Positions 1 to 7,659 are shown, numbered from the stretch's first letter. The stretch: 9,750 bases of DNA from an uncultured Carnobacterium sp. (GCA_937967765.1 CALCML010000226.1:1-9750), one strand, 5' to 3'. A program made the numbers and translations. The notes: generated by a model not told the origin, from the letters alone.

Positions 1-1108
1 TAACGTCTGTTAATACGCAGACAAGACCGCTAATAAATCCAGATTCACGTTGAATCACTGAGAACTCACATTGAACAATCGTATCTTCCCCATCTTCTTC
101 AAACGTAATCATACGTTCTTCTTGAGACTCAAGTAAATCCCTGAAAGTCACAGTACGGTCGAGTCTTAACACATCTAATAGTGGTGTTCCGACAATTCGT
201 TCACTACGTAAGTTTAAAATATCTAACGCAGCCGCATTGATAATCACAATACGTCCACGACGGTCGGTCGCAATTACCCCGTCACTCATATGACGAAGGA
301 CACTATCCAGCCTTTGCCGTTCCGCTTCGGTTCCTTCTTGTGCTTCTTTAATCTTCACAGAGAGGTCGTTAATCGCTTGTCCAAGTTGACCAAGCTCATC
401 GTCTCCGTAAATCATCACTTCACCTGTATAGTTTCCTTCGGCGATTTGCTCAGTTTGTTGCTTCATCTCTGCGATTGGACGCGTAATCCCTTGTGAAATC
501 ATCACGGTAATCACGATCGCCAAAATAATGACAAAGATAGAAGAACTAATAAAGATAACCCCGATATCTTTGACTTGCGTATAACGCGATTCGATATTCG
601 ATGTTACCGAAATAATCCCAACCGGATTTCCTGAAGCAGTATTCACTGGGTCAATCGGTGAAACGTATTTCCAATAACGCGTTTCGCCTTCCGTGAAGTT
701 GTAGCTTTGAACGGTATTCGACACAACGACTTGTTGAACGTCCGCTTCTGTTGAACGCGTTCCTACAACAGATTGTTGCGTTTGGTTGGTTGTTCCCAAA
801 ATATATCCTTGCATGTCCATGATGCGAATTTCGACAATACTATTCCCTGTCGGATAATCTTGTAGCAATTGCGAAATTTCAGCCATCTTCGCTTCATCGG
901 TCGCATCTTTTGCCAAAATCGGCTGCACGTTATTTTTCAAGAACCCTACTTGCAGTTGGATTTGTTCTTGGAAGTTAGACACCATTTGCGACTCTAATTG
1001 CGTTAAGAAGTTTGCGACAATGAGTTGCAGCGAGATGACTAAGAGCAAGATGAACAGCATCGGAATCTTAAATTGAATGGAACGAAAGAATCGTTTCATT
1101 TTCTTCAT
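1..1108 (-). CDS. walK: WalK (YycG) sensor histidine kinase, N-terminal part, cut by the window edge
   Basis: This is the membrane sensor kinase of the essential WalRK system, which adjusts peptidoglycan hydrolase expression to cell-wall state. The frame stays open for 369 codons from ATG at 1108 to the window edge. Visible parts in order are a membrane segment at about residues 14-34, an extracellular Cache/PDC-like domain at about 35-178, a second membrane segment at about 182-204, a HAMP linker at about 205-257 and a PAS domain from about 267 to the edge. The HisKA and ATPase domains lie outside. The start is supported by GAGGGG (1119-1124) 10 nt upstream. An ATG at 1115 is out of frame, and an in-frame ATG at 1099 is the alternative. 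Streptococcal WalK lacks the extracellular domain, so this is the two-pass type of Bacillus and Enterococcus. Identity rests on architecture and on walR immediately upstream. Confidence 0.93.
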   Translation of the reverse strand, partial: MKKMKRFFRSIQFKIPMLFILLLVISLQLIVANFLTQLESQMVSNFQEQIQLQVGFLKNNVQPILAKDATDEAKMAEISQLLQDYPTGNSIVEIRIMDMQGYILGTTNQTQQSVVGTRSTEADVQQVVVSNTVQSYNFTEGETRYWKYVSPIDPVNTASGNPVGIISVTSNIESRYTQVKDIGVIFISSSIFVIILAIVITVMISQGITRPIAEMKQQTEQIAEGNYTGEVMIYGDDELGQLGQAINDLSVKIKEAQEGTEAERQRLDSVLRHMSDGVIATDRRGRIVIINAAALDILNLRSERIVGTPLLDVLRLDRTVTFRDLLESQEERMITFEEDGEDTIVQCEFSVIQRESGFISGLVCVLTDV

Positions 1109-1118
1109 GAGTCATTTT

Positions 1119-1126
1119 CCCCTCTA
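1119..1126 (-). promoter_or_regulatory. Ribosome binding site that fixes the walK start
   Basis: The minus strand reads TAGAGGGG here. Its distance of 10 nt favours the ATG at 1108 (MKKMKRFF). The nearer ATG at 1115 would leave only 3 nt and is in another frame. Confidence 0.6.
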
Positions 1127-1130
1127 CTTT

Positions 1131-1180
1131 TTAGAAAAATACGCTTTTCTTGCCGGTAGATCAGGTGGCAAGGAAAAGCG
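1131..1180 (-). terminator. Terminator-like hairpin between walR and walK
   Basis: On the minus strand a stem with arms at 1167-1180 and 1142-1154 (13 pairs with one bulged base) closes a 12-nt loop. It is followed by TATTTTTCT, a short U-rich tract. This has the form of an intrinsic terminator, placed 10 nt after the walR stop and about 33 nt before the walK start codon. No other promoter for walK is evident in the 82-nt gap, so I infer partial termination (attenuation) or an mRNA-stabilising structure rather than the end of the operon. Confidence 0.6.
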
Positions 1181-1190
1181 CATTTCAATC

Positions 1191-1907
1191 TTAAGCTTCT
1201 TTTTCTTGATCTGGGGTCTTAATGTAGTAACCTACCCCACGACGAGTCATAATCCATGTTGGGTGACTCGGTGTATCTTCGATTTTTTCACGTAAGCGAC
1301 GTACCGTAACGTCCACTGTACGCACATCTCCGAAGTAATCATATCCCCAAACCGTTTGCAACAGGTGCTCACGTGTGATTACTTGTCCGATATGTTTTGC
1401 TAAGTAGTGAAGTAATTCGAACTCACGGTGCGTTAATTCAATTTCTTCGCCACGTTTTGAAACCACATAAGCATCTTCATGGATAATGAGTGAGCCTAAT
1501 ACGATTTCGTTAGCTGTTTTTTCTTCTTCGGCTTCAGCTGGAGCTAATTGCTGACGACGTAAGTTTGCTTTTACACGCGCGATTAACTCACGGTTTGAGA
1601 AAGGTTTTGTCACATAGTCATCGGCTCCAAGTTCAAGACCTAAAACTTTATCAATTTCAGAGTCTTTTGCTGTCACCATGATAATTGGGACATTGCTTGT
1701 TTTACGGATTTCACGGCACACTTCTAAGCCATCAATTTTCGGTAACATTAAGTCTAAAATAACTAAATCTGGATTTTTTTCGTTGAAAGCCACCAGACCC
1801 TCTTCACCGTCAAAGGCTGTAATTACTTCAAAGCCCTCTTTTGTAAGACTAAACTTGACGATGTCTGAGATTGGCTTCTCATCATCTACAACTAGGATTT
1901 TTTTCAT
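1191..1907 (-). CDS. walR: WalR (YycF) OmpR-family response regulator
   Basis: This is the DNA-binding partner of WalK; phosphorylated WalR controls autolysin and cell-wall metabolism genes in low-GC Gram-positives. The 238-residue protein is close to the usual family size of about 235. The receiver domain covers about residues 1-118, with the acidic pair D8-D9, the phosphoacceptor D52 in LDLMLP, the switch threonine T79 and K101 in DDYVTKPF. A short acidic linker (about 121-133) leads to an OmpR-type winged helix (about 135-230) ending in [16 protein letters not shown] at 1914-1920 sits 6 nt before the ATG. The purA stop is only 28 nt upstream with no terminator, so walR is probably cotranscribed with purA. 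A hairpin follows the gene before walK. Confidence 0.97.
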   Translation of the reverse strand: MKKILVVDDEKPISDIVKFSLTKEGFEVITAFDGEEGLVAFNEKNPDLVILDLMLPKIDGLEVCREIRKTSNVPIIMVTAKDSEIDKVLGLELGADDYVTKPFSNRELIARVKANLRRQQLAPAEAEEEKTANEIVLGSLIIHEDAYVVSKRGEEIELTHREFELLHYLAKHIGQVITREHLLQTVWGYDYFGDVRTVDVTVRRLREKIEDTPSHPTWIMTRRGVGYYIKTPDQEKEA

Positions 1908-1935
1908 ATAAATCCTCCTTTACTCTATTACTTTT

Positions 1936-3225
1936 TTATGCCCAAACACTTTCTAAAATGTTGGTTTGTTCTCTATCTGGTCCTACACTGAATGTAGAAA
2001 TTCGTACGCCGACTAATTCTGAAATACGACGAACATAGTTGCGTGCATTTTCAGGAAGCTCTTCAAGTGAACGGCATCCTGTAATGTCCTCGTTCCAACC
2101 TGGTAATTCTTCATACACAGGTTCGCATTGTGCTAGTTCTACTAGGCTTGCTGGGTAGTGAGAAATTTCTTCTCCATTTGGTTTGCGGTAAGCCACACAG
2201 ATTTTCACTGTTTCTAAACCAGTTAATACGTCAATACTGTTTAAGCTTAAGTTTGTAATACCTGATACACGTTTCGAGTGACGCATTACAACGCTATCGA
2301 ACCAACCAACACGTCTTGGACGTCCAGTTGTTGTACCGTATTCACGTCCGACTTCACGAATACGTGAGCCAATTTCATCAAATAATTCTGTTGGGAAAGG
2401 TCCATCCCCTACTCGAGAAGTGTACGCTTTACATACCCCAACGACTTTATCAATTTTTGAAGGTCCAACACCGCTACCGATAGTAACCCCACCAGCAACT
2501 GGGTTAGAAGAAGTTACGAATGGATATGTTCCTTGGTCGATATCCAACATAACCCCTTGTGCTCCTTCGAATAATACGCGTTTGCCATTGTCTAGTGCGT
2601 CATTTAAAATCACTGAAGTGTCGCAAACATATTTCTTCATTTGTTGACCATATTCGTAGTACTCTTCGAAAATATCATCAAACTCGATTGGTTCTGCATC
2701 GTACATCTTAGTAAAGAGACGATTCTTTTCAGCTAAGTTGATTCTTAGACGTTCCGCAAATACTTCACGGTCTAGTAAGTCTGCCACACGAATCCCAACA
2801 CGCGCTGCTTTATCCATGTAGCAAGGTCCAATCCCTTTATTCGTTGTCCCAATTTTGTTGTCGCCTTTAGCTTCTTCTTGTAATTGGTCTAAGCGAATGT
2901 GGTATGGCAAGATGACATGCGCACGGTCTGAAATACGTAAGTTATCAGTAGTCACATTTCTTTCGTGTAAATACGCAAGTTCTGTAATTAGAGATTTTGG
3001 ATTCAATACAACCCCGTTCCCAATCACGCTGATTTTCTCTGGTGAAAAAATCCCTGATGGAATTAAGTGAAGTTTATAAGTCACTCCATTGAATTGAATC
3101 GTATGTCCTGCATTGTCTCCCCCTTGATAGCGGGCAATGACTTCTGCGTTCTCACTGAGGAAGTCTGTAATTTTTCCTTTACCTTCGTCTCCCCATTGTG
3201 TTCCTACTACTACTACTGATGACAT
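1936..3225 (-). CDS. purA: Adenylosuccinate synthetase
   Basis: PurA is the cytoplasmic enzyme that joins IMP and aspartate using GTP to form adenylosuccinate, the first committed step from IMP to AMP. From ATG at 3225 the protein is 429 residues, matching the usual length of about 430. The signature WGDEGKGK is at residues 11-18 with catalytic D13, GDNAGH with catalytic H41 is at 36-41, [16 protein letters not shown] is at 131-146, and [12 protein letters not shown], which binds aspartate and nucleotide, is at 297-308. A GTG at 3234 would add three residues but would sit on the ribosome binding site, so ATG is chosen. It lies 43 nt downstream of dnaB and 28 nt upstream of walR with no terminator in either gap, which implies one operon. 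I see no PurBox-like operator. Confidence 0.97.
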   Translation of the reverse strand: MSSVVVVGTQWGDEGKGKITDFLSENAEVIARYQGGDNAGHTIQFNGVTYKLHLIPSGIFSPEKISVIGNGVVLNPKSLITELAYLHERNVTTDNLRISDRAHVILPYHIRLDQLQEEAKGDNKIGTTNKGIGPCYMDKAARVGIRVADLLDREVFAERLRINLAEKNRLFTKMYDAEPIEFDDIFEEYYEYGQQMKKYVCDTSVILNDALDNGKRVLFEGAQGVMLDIDQGTYPFVTSSNPVAGGVTIGSGVGPSKIDKVVGVCKAYTSRVGDGPFPTELFDEIGSRIREVGREYGTTTGRPRRVGWFDSVVMRHSKRVSGITNLSLNSIDVLTGLETVKICVAYRKPNGEEISHYPASLVELAQCEPVYEELPGWNEDITGCRSLEELPENARNYVRRISELVGVRISTFSVGPDREQTNILESVWA

Positions 3226-3233
3226 TTGACGCA

Positions 3234-3240
3234 CCTCTTC
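3234..3240 (-). promoter_or_regulatory. Ribosome binding site deciding the purA start
   Basis: The minus strand reads GAAGAGG here, 8 nt before ATG at 3225. The in-frame GTG at 3234 overlaps this site with no spacer, so translation from it is unlikely. Confidence 0.7.
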
Positions 3241-3268
3241 TTTGTATTATTCATTTAAATGTCTGTGA

Positions 3269-4654
3269 TTAGGCCATTGGAGCGTTTTGCTCGACTCCAT
3301 CCGGCACAAGATTTGTAAATTTATTAAATTCTTTCATGAAGTTCAATTCAACCGTTCCACGAGGACCGCTACGGTTTTTCTCGATAATGACTTCAATGGT
3401 ACTATTTGGTTCCACTTCTGGCACATGTCCATTCTCATCTGGTTCTTGACGATAGTAATCATCACGATATAAGAATGCTACGATATCGGCATCTTGCTCG
3501 ATAGATCCAGATTCACGAATATCTGACATGATTGGTCGTTTATCTTGACGTTGTTCCACACCACGCGATAATTGCGAAAGTGCGATAACGGGAACTTTTA
3601 ATTCCTTCGCTAATTTCTTCAAGTTACGAGAGATTTCAGAAACCTCTTGTTGACGACTCTCTTTTCCATTTCCTTCAATCAACTGCAAGTAGTCGATGAC
3701 GACTAGCCCAAGATTATTACGCTCTTGTTTTAGACGACGACATTTTGCACGGATTTCAGCAACACGAATCCCTGGAGTATCATCAATAAAAATTGGTGCT
3801 TCAGATAACGCTCCGGTCGCAACGAAATATTGCGTATATTCTTCAGGCGTTAATTTACCTGTTTTCAAATGCCCTGCGTTAATGCTAGCATGGGAACAGA
3901 TAATACGTTCTACAAGGGATTCAGCACCCATTTCTAGACTGAAGATAGCTACCGTTTCGTTCAGGTTCACGGCAACGTTTTTTGCAATATTCAATACAAA
4001 GGCTGTTTTACCAACAGATGGACGAGCCGCTAAGATGATTAACTCATCCGCATGTAGCCCTGACGTCATTCTGTCTAAGCCGATATATCCAGTTGCAATC
4101 CCTGTCACTTCACCATTGTTTTTCGCACGCTCTTCTAAGCTTTCATAAGCGGTACGAAGAACCGTACTAATTGGAATGAATCCTGCTTTATTACGTCCTT
4201 CCGATACTGAAAGAATATCTTTCTCAGCATTATCCAAAACGTTAGCAATGGGTTCATCCTCTTGGTAAGCAGTTTTTACAATATTTGTCGAAGTTTTAAT
4301 TAATTTACGGCGCGTAGATTTTTCTAAAACGATTTGTGTATAGTACTCTACGTTCGCTGCAGTTGGCACTTTATCAAGAAGCTCGATTAACGTAACTTCT
4401 CCACCAATATTCTCCATCTGATTTTTTTGTCTTAAAATCTCAGAAACGGTGATCGCGTCAATATCGATATTGTTTTGATTTAATTCAATCATTGCCGCAA
4501 AAATTAATTGATGAGAAACACGATAAAAATCTTCCGGTGTCAAAAATTCCATAACCGAAATAATCGAGTCACTAGCAAGAAGAATAGACCCTAAAACGGC
4601 TTCTTCTGCCTCAATATTTTGTGGTGGAACTAAATTTGGATATAGTTCTTCCAT
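3269..4654 (-). CDS. dnaB: Replicative DNA helicase DnaB (DnaC in Bacillus nomenclature)
   Basis: This is the hexameric helicase that unwinds DNA at the replication fork and binds primase (DnaG). The 461-residue protein has the expected length. The N-terminal helical domain (about 9-110) begins PPQNIEAEEAVLGS, followed by a linker to about 180. The RecA-like C-terminal domain (about 185-450) carries Walker A ARPSVGKT (210-217), FSLEM (238-242), Walker B VVIDYLQL (318-325), SQLSRGVE (360-367), SGSIEQDADI (382-391) and EKNRSGPRG (425-433). There is no intein and no frameshift. AAAGGGTG lies 5 nt before the ATG. It is the first gene of the inferred dnaB-purA-walR-walK transcript, with its own extended -10 promoter upstream and a terminator separating it from rplI. 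No helicase loader gene is in the window. Confidence 0.97.
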   Translation of the reverse strand: MEELYPNLVPPQNIEAEEAVLGSILLASDSIISVMEFLTPEDFYRVSHQLIFAAMIELNQNNIDIDAITVSEILRQKNQMENIGGEVTLIELLDKVPTAANVEYYTQIVLEKSTRRKLIKTSTNIVKTAYQEDEPIANVLDNAEKDILSVSEGRNKAGFIPISTVLRTAYESLEERAKNNGEVTGIATGYIGLDRMTSGLHADELIILAARPSVGKTAFVLNIAKNVAVNLNETVAIFSLEMGAESLVERIICSHASINAGHLKTGKLTPEEYTQYFVATGALSEAPIFIDDTPGIRVAEIRAKCRRLKQERNNLGLVVIDYLQLIEGNGKESRQQEVSEISRNLKKLAKELKVPVIALSQLSRGVEQRQDKRPIMSDIRESGSIEQDADIVAFLYRDDYYRQEPDENGHVPEVEPNSTIEVIIEKNRSGPRGTVELNFMKEFNKFTNLVPDGVEQNAPMA

Positions 4655-4698
4655 TCAAACACCCTTTCTACTAAAAATAACCATAAAAATACAGTTTC

Positions 4699-4727
4699 AT
4701 TGTATCATAAAACGCTGTAATAAAACA
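4699..4727 (-). promoter_or_regulatory. Extended -10 promoter for dnaB-purA-walRK
   Basis: The minus strand reads TGATACAAT, a TGN-TACAAT extended -10, with the -10 hexamer at 4699-4704. The -35 position (4722-4727, TGTTTT, 17-bp spacer) is weak, as is common with an extended -10. Transcription would begin near 4692, giving a leader of about 38 nt before dnaB. Confidence 0.6.
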
Positions 4728-4777
4728 GAAGATTGAGTCTTTTCGAGCATGAAAACTTGTATGTTCATTTGTAACTT

Positions 4778-4793
4778 TGTGAATCTTATCACA
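4778..4793. promoter_or_regulatory. TGTGA-N6-TCACA palindrome, CRP/ArcR-like candidate operator
   Basis: The sequence TGTGAATCTTATCACA has perfect 5-bp arms that match the classic CRP half-sites. In Bacillota, ArcR-type members of the CRP/FNR family recognise this kind of site. It lies between the rplI terminator and the dnaB promoter, with its centre about 93 bp upstream of the predicted dnaB start of transcription. The match is seen directly; a regulatory role is inference, and one such match could arise by chance. Confidence 0.35.
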
Positions 4794-4804
4794 TATTTGC
4801 AACC

Positions 4805-4840
4805 AAAAGAAAAAGGATTCTCCACAACGGGAAAATCCTT
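4805..4840 (-). terminator. Intrinsic terminator after rplI
   Basis: On the minus strand an 11-pair stem (arms 4830-4840 and 4813-4823, including one G-U pair) closes a 6-nt loop and runs into TTTTTCTTTT. It begins 11 nt after the rplI stop codon and should end the gdpP-rplI transcript. Confidence 0.85.
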
Positions 4841-4851
4841 AGTATTTCTTA

Positions 4852-5304
4852 TTATTGAGAAACGATATTCACAGTCATAATCGCTGTTACATCGTGGTGT
4901 AATTTAACAGGAACACGAGTGTATCCTAACGCACGAATTGGTGCTGCTAATTCAAATTTACGACGATCCAATTCAACATTGAATTTCTTGTTGAATTCTT
5001 CAGCGATTTGTTTCGCTGGGATAGCTCCGAATAGACGGCCATCTTCCCCTGCTTTTGCTTTAATCGTTACAACTGTATCTTCGCGTTCTAAGAACTCTTT
5101 AATTTCTTTGGCTTTTGCTAATAATTCAGCGTTATGTTTTTCTTCAGCTTTCTTTTGTCCTGATAAAGTTGCTAAGTTTGCGGCATTTGCTTCTTTAGCT
5201 AAACCATTTTTGATTAGGAAGTTTTGTGCGTATCCGTCTGCAACGTTTTTAACGTCACCTTTTTTACCTTTACCTTTTACATCTTTCAAGAAAATTACTT
5301 TCAT
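4852..5304 (-). CDS. rplI: 50S ribosomal protein L9 (bL9)
   Basis: This two-domain protein of the large ribosomal subunit binds 23S rRNA near the base of the L1 stalk and helps maintain reading frame. The length of 150 residues is typical. The N-terminal RNA-binding domain (about 1-52) contains the family signature [20 protein letters not shown] (11-30). A lysine- and alanine-rich connecting helix (about 43-74) leads to the C-terminal domain (about 76-149), with GEDGRLFG at 86-93 and [11 protein letters not shown] at 126-136. AGGAGGAA lies 6 nt before the ATG. It starts 15 nt after gdpP, an arrangement widely conserved in Bacillota, and the pair share one transcript that ends at the hairpin just downstream. 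Confidence 0.98.
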   Translation of the reverse strand: MKVIFLKDVKGKGKKGDVKNVADGYAQNFLIKNGLAKEANAANLATLSGQKKAEEKHNAELLAKAKEIKEFLEREDTVVTIKAKAGEDGRLFGAIPAKQIAEEFNKKFNVELDRRKFELAAPIRALGYTRVPVKLHHDVTAIMTVNIVSQ

Positions 5305-5319
5305 GTTTCTTCCTCCTAA

Positions 5320-7347
5320 TTATAAGTTAATTTCACTACCAATTTCTTCAATCACTTGAATTAATTGGCGTATTGCATCTTCAATCGTGATATCGGATAA
5401 CTGAGTTGCTGCATTTGATAAATGTCCGCCTCCACCCATTTTTTCCATCACACGTTGTACGTTCTTGTTTCCTAAACTACGGGCACTAATCCCAACACGA
5501 CCGTCATTACGTTTTGTAACCACAAATGAAGCATCGATATTTTCCATCGACAACATCATATCGGCCGTTTGTGCAGCCACGACTGTCGGATATACGGTAT
5601 TTTCTTCACCGTGAACAATTCCGACATTGTTAGGAAGCATTTCGAGTGAGTTCAGTAGATGTGAACGCATTAAATACGTATCTACATTTTCTTTTAATAA
5701 GCGTTGGATAAGAATTGTATCTGCACCAACAGATTTTAAATAGCTGGCCGTATCAAAGGTACGAGATCCTGTACGAAGCGTGAAATTACGCGTATCTACA
5801 ATGATACCAGCTAGTAGGGTTGTTGCTTCGATTGGCTGAAGTTTTTCAGCATCTTCAGATTGATATTCTAGCAATTCTGTAATCAATTCACCGACAGATG
5901 AAGCATATGGTTCAATATAAACCAAGTCAGGATTTTCAGGGAATTCCTCTCCACGGCGGTGATGGTCGATAATCACTATTTTATTAGCCTTTTTAACAAT
6001 CGATGGAGCAGCGCATAGGGAAGGCTTGCTTACATCGACAATAATAACTAGTGTATTTTCAGTGATTAACGCTTCCGCCATCTCTGGATTTACGATAGCA
6101 GAGTAGAGACGTTCATTATCTTTGATCACTTCCATCAATTTCTTGATATCATGCGAATATTGCTCTGGATTTGTGACAATCCAAGAGGTTTTACCATGCA
6201 TTTTAGCGATTCTACGAATACCTAAACATCCACCAATACAGTCCATATCTGGATATTGATGTCCCATAACCATTACTTGATCCGCTTCGGCAATAAGATT
6301 CTCTAATGCTTGAGAAACCATGCGAGAACGCACTCTTGTACGTTTTTCTAAAGGATTGCTCTTACCACCATAGAAGCGTGTTTCTTCATTTTTAGAACGG
6401 ACGACAACTTGGTCACCGCCTCGTCCTAAGGCTAAATCAAGGTTGTCTTGCGCAAATTTAGCAATTTCACCATAATCCATCTCTTCTTGAGTATCATCCG
6501 CATATGAGAACCCCATACTTACGGTTAGTGGGGTATTTTGTTGAGCAGTTGTCTCACGAACGCGGTCGATAATCTCAAATTTCGTTTTTTCAAGATTAGA
6601 AAGGATATTTTTATCTAAAAATGCTACAAAACGATCTGAACTCACACGTTTTAAGTAGATTTTATTGTGATTTGCCCAGCTAGTAAGCTGATTTGTCACG
6701 AAGTTATTCAAGTTAGACTTCTTACGGTCACTCAACGATTGAGAAACTTCAGCAAAGTTATCGACGAAGATTTGCCCAAATACAGGTCTTTCATCTAAAT
6801 AAGTCTCTTTAATTAACGCATATTCCGTAATATCCATCATGTAGAGCATTCCAATATCGTTATGATAAACTATTTGGAAGTATTTATCTTTCCAATGCAC
6901 TACATTATCTTTATCATCGTTTAGATTTTTAACGATATTCGCTAGTTCTGGATCAATAGTTTCAAGTTTGAACCCTAATAGTTCTTTACGTTCAAAATAC
7001 TTCTGTAAATAAGGGTTAATCCATTGAATTTCACCATTCTCATCTAGTAAAAGCATTCCAATTGGCATCTTAATAGAGGCATCTTGCGAACCTTTATTAA
7101 TTTTGTACGATAAGTTCGTTACATAATGATTCGTTTCTTTAATAATGTAGTTTGCAAACGAATAGAGGAGTGTTCCTAATAAAATAACAAATAAAGTAAG
7201 GATAAGTCCCATCCATATATTCATCACGTACGCAATAATCAGCATACAGAGAATTATGGCTATAAATGAGATTCCGTATTTCTTCATTGTTTCACTTTTA
7301 AGAAATGTCGGTAAAGCCTTAATACGTTCTTTTAGGCTTTTCTTCAT
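5320..7347 (-). CDS. gdpP: Cyclic-di-AMP phosphodiesterase GdpP (YybT), membrane-bound DHH/DHHA1 protein
   Basis: GdpP hydrolyses the second messenger c-di-AMP to pApA, affecting potassium and osmolyte balance, cell-wall stress and beta-lactam tolerance. The 675 residues show the family layout: two adjacent membrane segments (about 25-43 and 46-67), a PAS-like domain (about 90-175), a degenerate GGDEF domain (about 188-318) with SSDRF at 236-240 in place of GGDEF, then DHH (about 355-520) and DHHA1 (to about 660). Likely metal ligands are H363, D367 and D369 in GHQYPDMDCIGG, D438, DHH at 461-463 and D518 in VDTRNF. The DHHA1 GGGGH is at 638-642. All are present, so I expect an active enzyme; the degenerate GGDEF should not make c-di-GMP. 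AGAAGG precedes the ATG by 7 nt. Its promoter abuts the parS cluster, and rplI follows after 15 nt. Confidence 0.96.
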   Translation of the reverse strand: MKKSLKERIKALPTFLKSETMKKYGISFIAIILCMLIIAYVMNIWMGLILTLFVILLGTLLYSFANYIIKETNHYVTNLSYKINKGSQDASIKMPIGMLLLDENGEIQWINPYLQKYFERKELLGFKLETIDPELANIVKNLNDDKDNVVHWKDKYFQIVYHNDIGMLYMMDITEYALIKETYLDERPVFGQIFVDNFAEVSQSLSDRKKSNLNNFVTNQLTSWANHNKIYLKRVSSDRFVAFLDKNILSNLEKTKFEIIDRVRETTAQQNTPLTVSMGFSYADDTQEEMDYGEIAKFAQDNLDLALGRGGDQVVVRSKNEETRFYGGKSNPLEKRTRVRSRMVSQALENLIAEADQVMVMGHQYPDMDCIGGCLGIRRIAKMHGKTSWIVTNPEQYSHDIKKLMEVIKDNERLYSAIVNPEMAEALITENTLVIIVDVSKPSLCAAPSIVKKANKIVIIDHHRRGEEFPENPDLVYIEPYASSVGELITELLEYQSEDAEKLQPIEATTLLAGIIVDTRNFTLRTGSRTFDTASYLKSVGADTILIQRLLKENVDTYLMRSHLLNSLEMLPNNVGIVHGEENTVYPTVVAAQTADMMLSMENIDASFVVTKRNDGRVGISARSLGNKNVQRVMEKMGGGGHLSNAATQLSDITIEDAIRQLIQVIEEIGSEINL

Positions 7348-7373
7348 TCTTGCACCTTCTTTCTATATACCTT

Positions 7374-7402
7374 ATTTTACCACAGTTTTGGCCCTTCGTC
7401 AG
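7374..7402 (-). promoter_or_regulatory. Promoter of gdpP-rplI, next to the parS cluster
   Basis: On the minus strand CTGACG (7397-7402) and TAAAAT (7374-7379) are 17 bp apart, and TGG directly precedes the -10, making it an extended -10. Transcription would start near 7367, about 20 nt before the gdpP ATG. The -35 box is only 11 bp from the nearest parS site (7414). Confidence 0.65.
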
Positions 7403-7413
7403 TTCTCTAAAAT

Positions 7414-7429
7414 TGTTTCACGTGAAACA
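7414..7429. other. parS site 1 (ParB/Spo0J binding)
   Basis: The sequence TGTTTCACGTGAAACA is the perfect palindromic parS consensus recognised by chromosomal ParB/Spo0J, where ParB loads with CTP, spreads, and recruits SMC for origin segregation. It is the copy nearest the gdpP promoter. The consensus match is direct; ParB binding in this organism is inferred. Confidence 0.92.
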
Positions 7430-7454
7430 TTTTAGACAGGGGGTAGGGTGCAAA

Positions 7455-7470
7455 TGTTTCACGTGAAACA
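7455..7470. other. parS site 2 (ParB/Spo0J binding)
   Basis: A second exact TGTTTCACGTGAAACA, 41 bp from site 1. Its dyad extends to 20 bp, with AA before and TT after. The 25-bp spacer toward site 1 contains a G-rich patch (7437-7449). Confidence 0.92.
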
Positions 7471-7496
7471 TTTTAAAGGGTTATTTCTCAATCGAA

Positions 7497-7512
7497 TGTT
7501 TCACGTGAAACA
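7497..7512. other. parS site 3 (ParB/Spo0J binding)
   Basis: A third exact TGTTTCACGTGAAACA, 42 bp from site 2, again with the AA/TT extension to a 20-bp dyad. It borders the A+T-rich stretch that runs to the rpsR terminator. Confidence 0.92.
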
Positions 7513-7612
7513 TTCTAATTTATGTATTCAAGTTTAGATTAAAAACTAAACCTCAATCTATTTAATCAATAATACTTATTTTTATAAATAGATACTCAGT
7601 TATGGACAGAGT
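7513..7612. other. A+T-rich non-coding stretch with two inverted repeats
   Basis: This part of the 312-bp gene-free gap is about four-fifths A+T by my count and has no credible reading frame. It contains a perfect 9-bp inverted repeat, ATCTATTTA at 7556-7564 and TAAATAGAT at 7585-7593, with a 20-bp spacer. A smaller one, GTTTAG at 7532-7537 and CTAAAC at 7546-7551, lies closer to parS. I see no convincing promoter here. A lone TTATGGACA (7600-7608) only loosely resembles a DnaA box. The rest of the gap is the parS cluster, the gdpP promoter and the rpsR terminator. Confidence 0.5.
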
Positions 7613-7651
7613 AATAAAATAAAAAAGGATTGAGAAATTCTCAATCCTTTT
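7611..7651 (-). terminator. Strong intrinsic terminator after rpsR
   Basis: Perfect 14-base arms (7638-7651 and 7623-7636) flank a single central base at 7637, so the RNA hairpin would open a few central pairs as its loop. On the minus strand a T-rich tract (TTTTATTTTATT) follows. It begins 8 nt after the rpsR stop and should end the rpsF-ssb-rpsR transcript. The near-perfect symmetry means it could also act on the other strand. Confidence 0.9.
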
Positions 7652-7659
7652 ATTTATTA

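Noticed and set aside
3696..4148. Forward 150-codon frame opposite dnaB
   Set aside because: It is the antisense shadow of a highly conserved helicase domain, with low-complexity composition and no recognisable domain.
4786..4794. A second extended -10 (TGATAAGAT, minus strand) upstream of dnaB
   Set aside because: It overlaps the CRP-like palindrome, and the expected -35 falls inside the rplI terminator with no recognisable hexamer, so I prefer the promoter at 4699-4727.
4919..5359. Forward 146-codon frame opposite rplI
   Set aside because: It lies antisense to rplI and the end of gdpP; the lysine- and alanine-rich coding of L9 keeps the other strand open by chance.
7600..7608. TTATGGACA as a DnaA box near the parS array
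   Set aside because: It mismatches the TTATNCACA consensus and has no companion boxes, so there is no support for an origin here.
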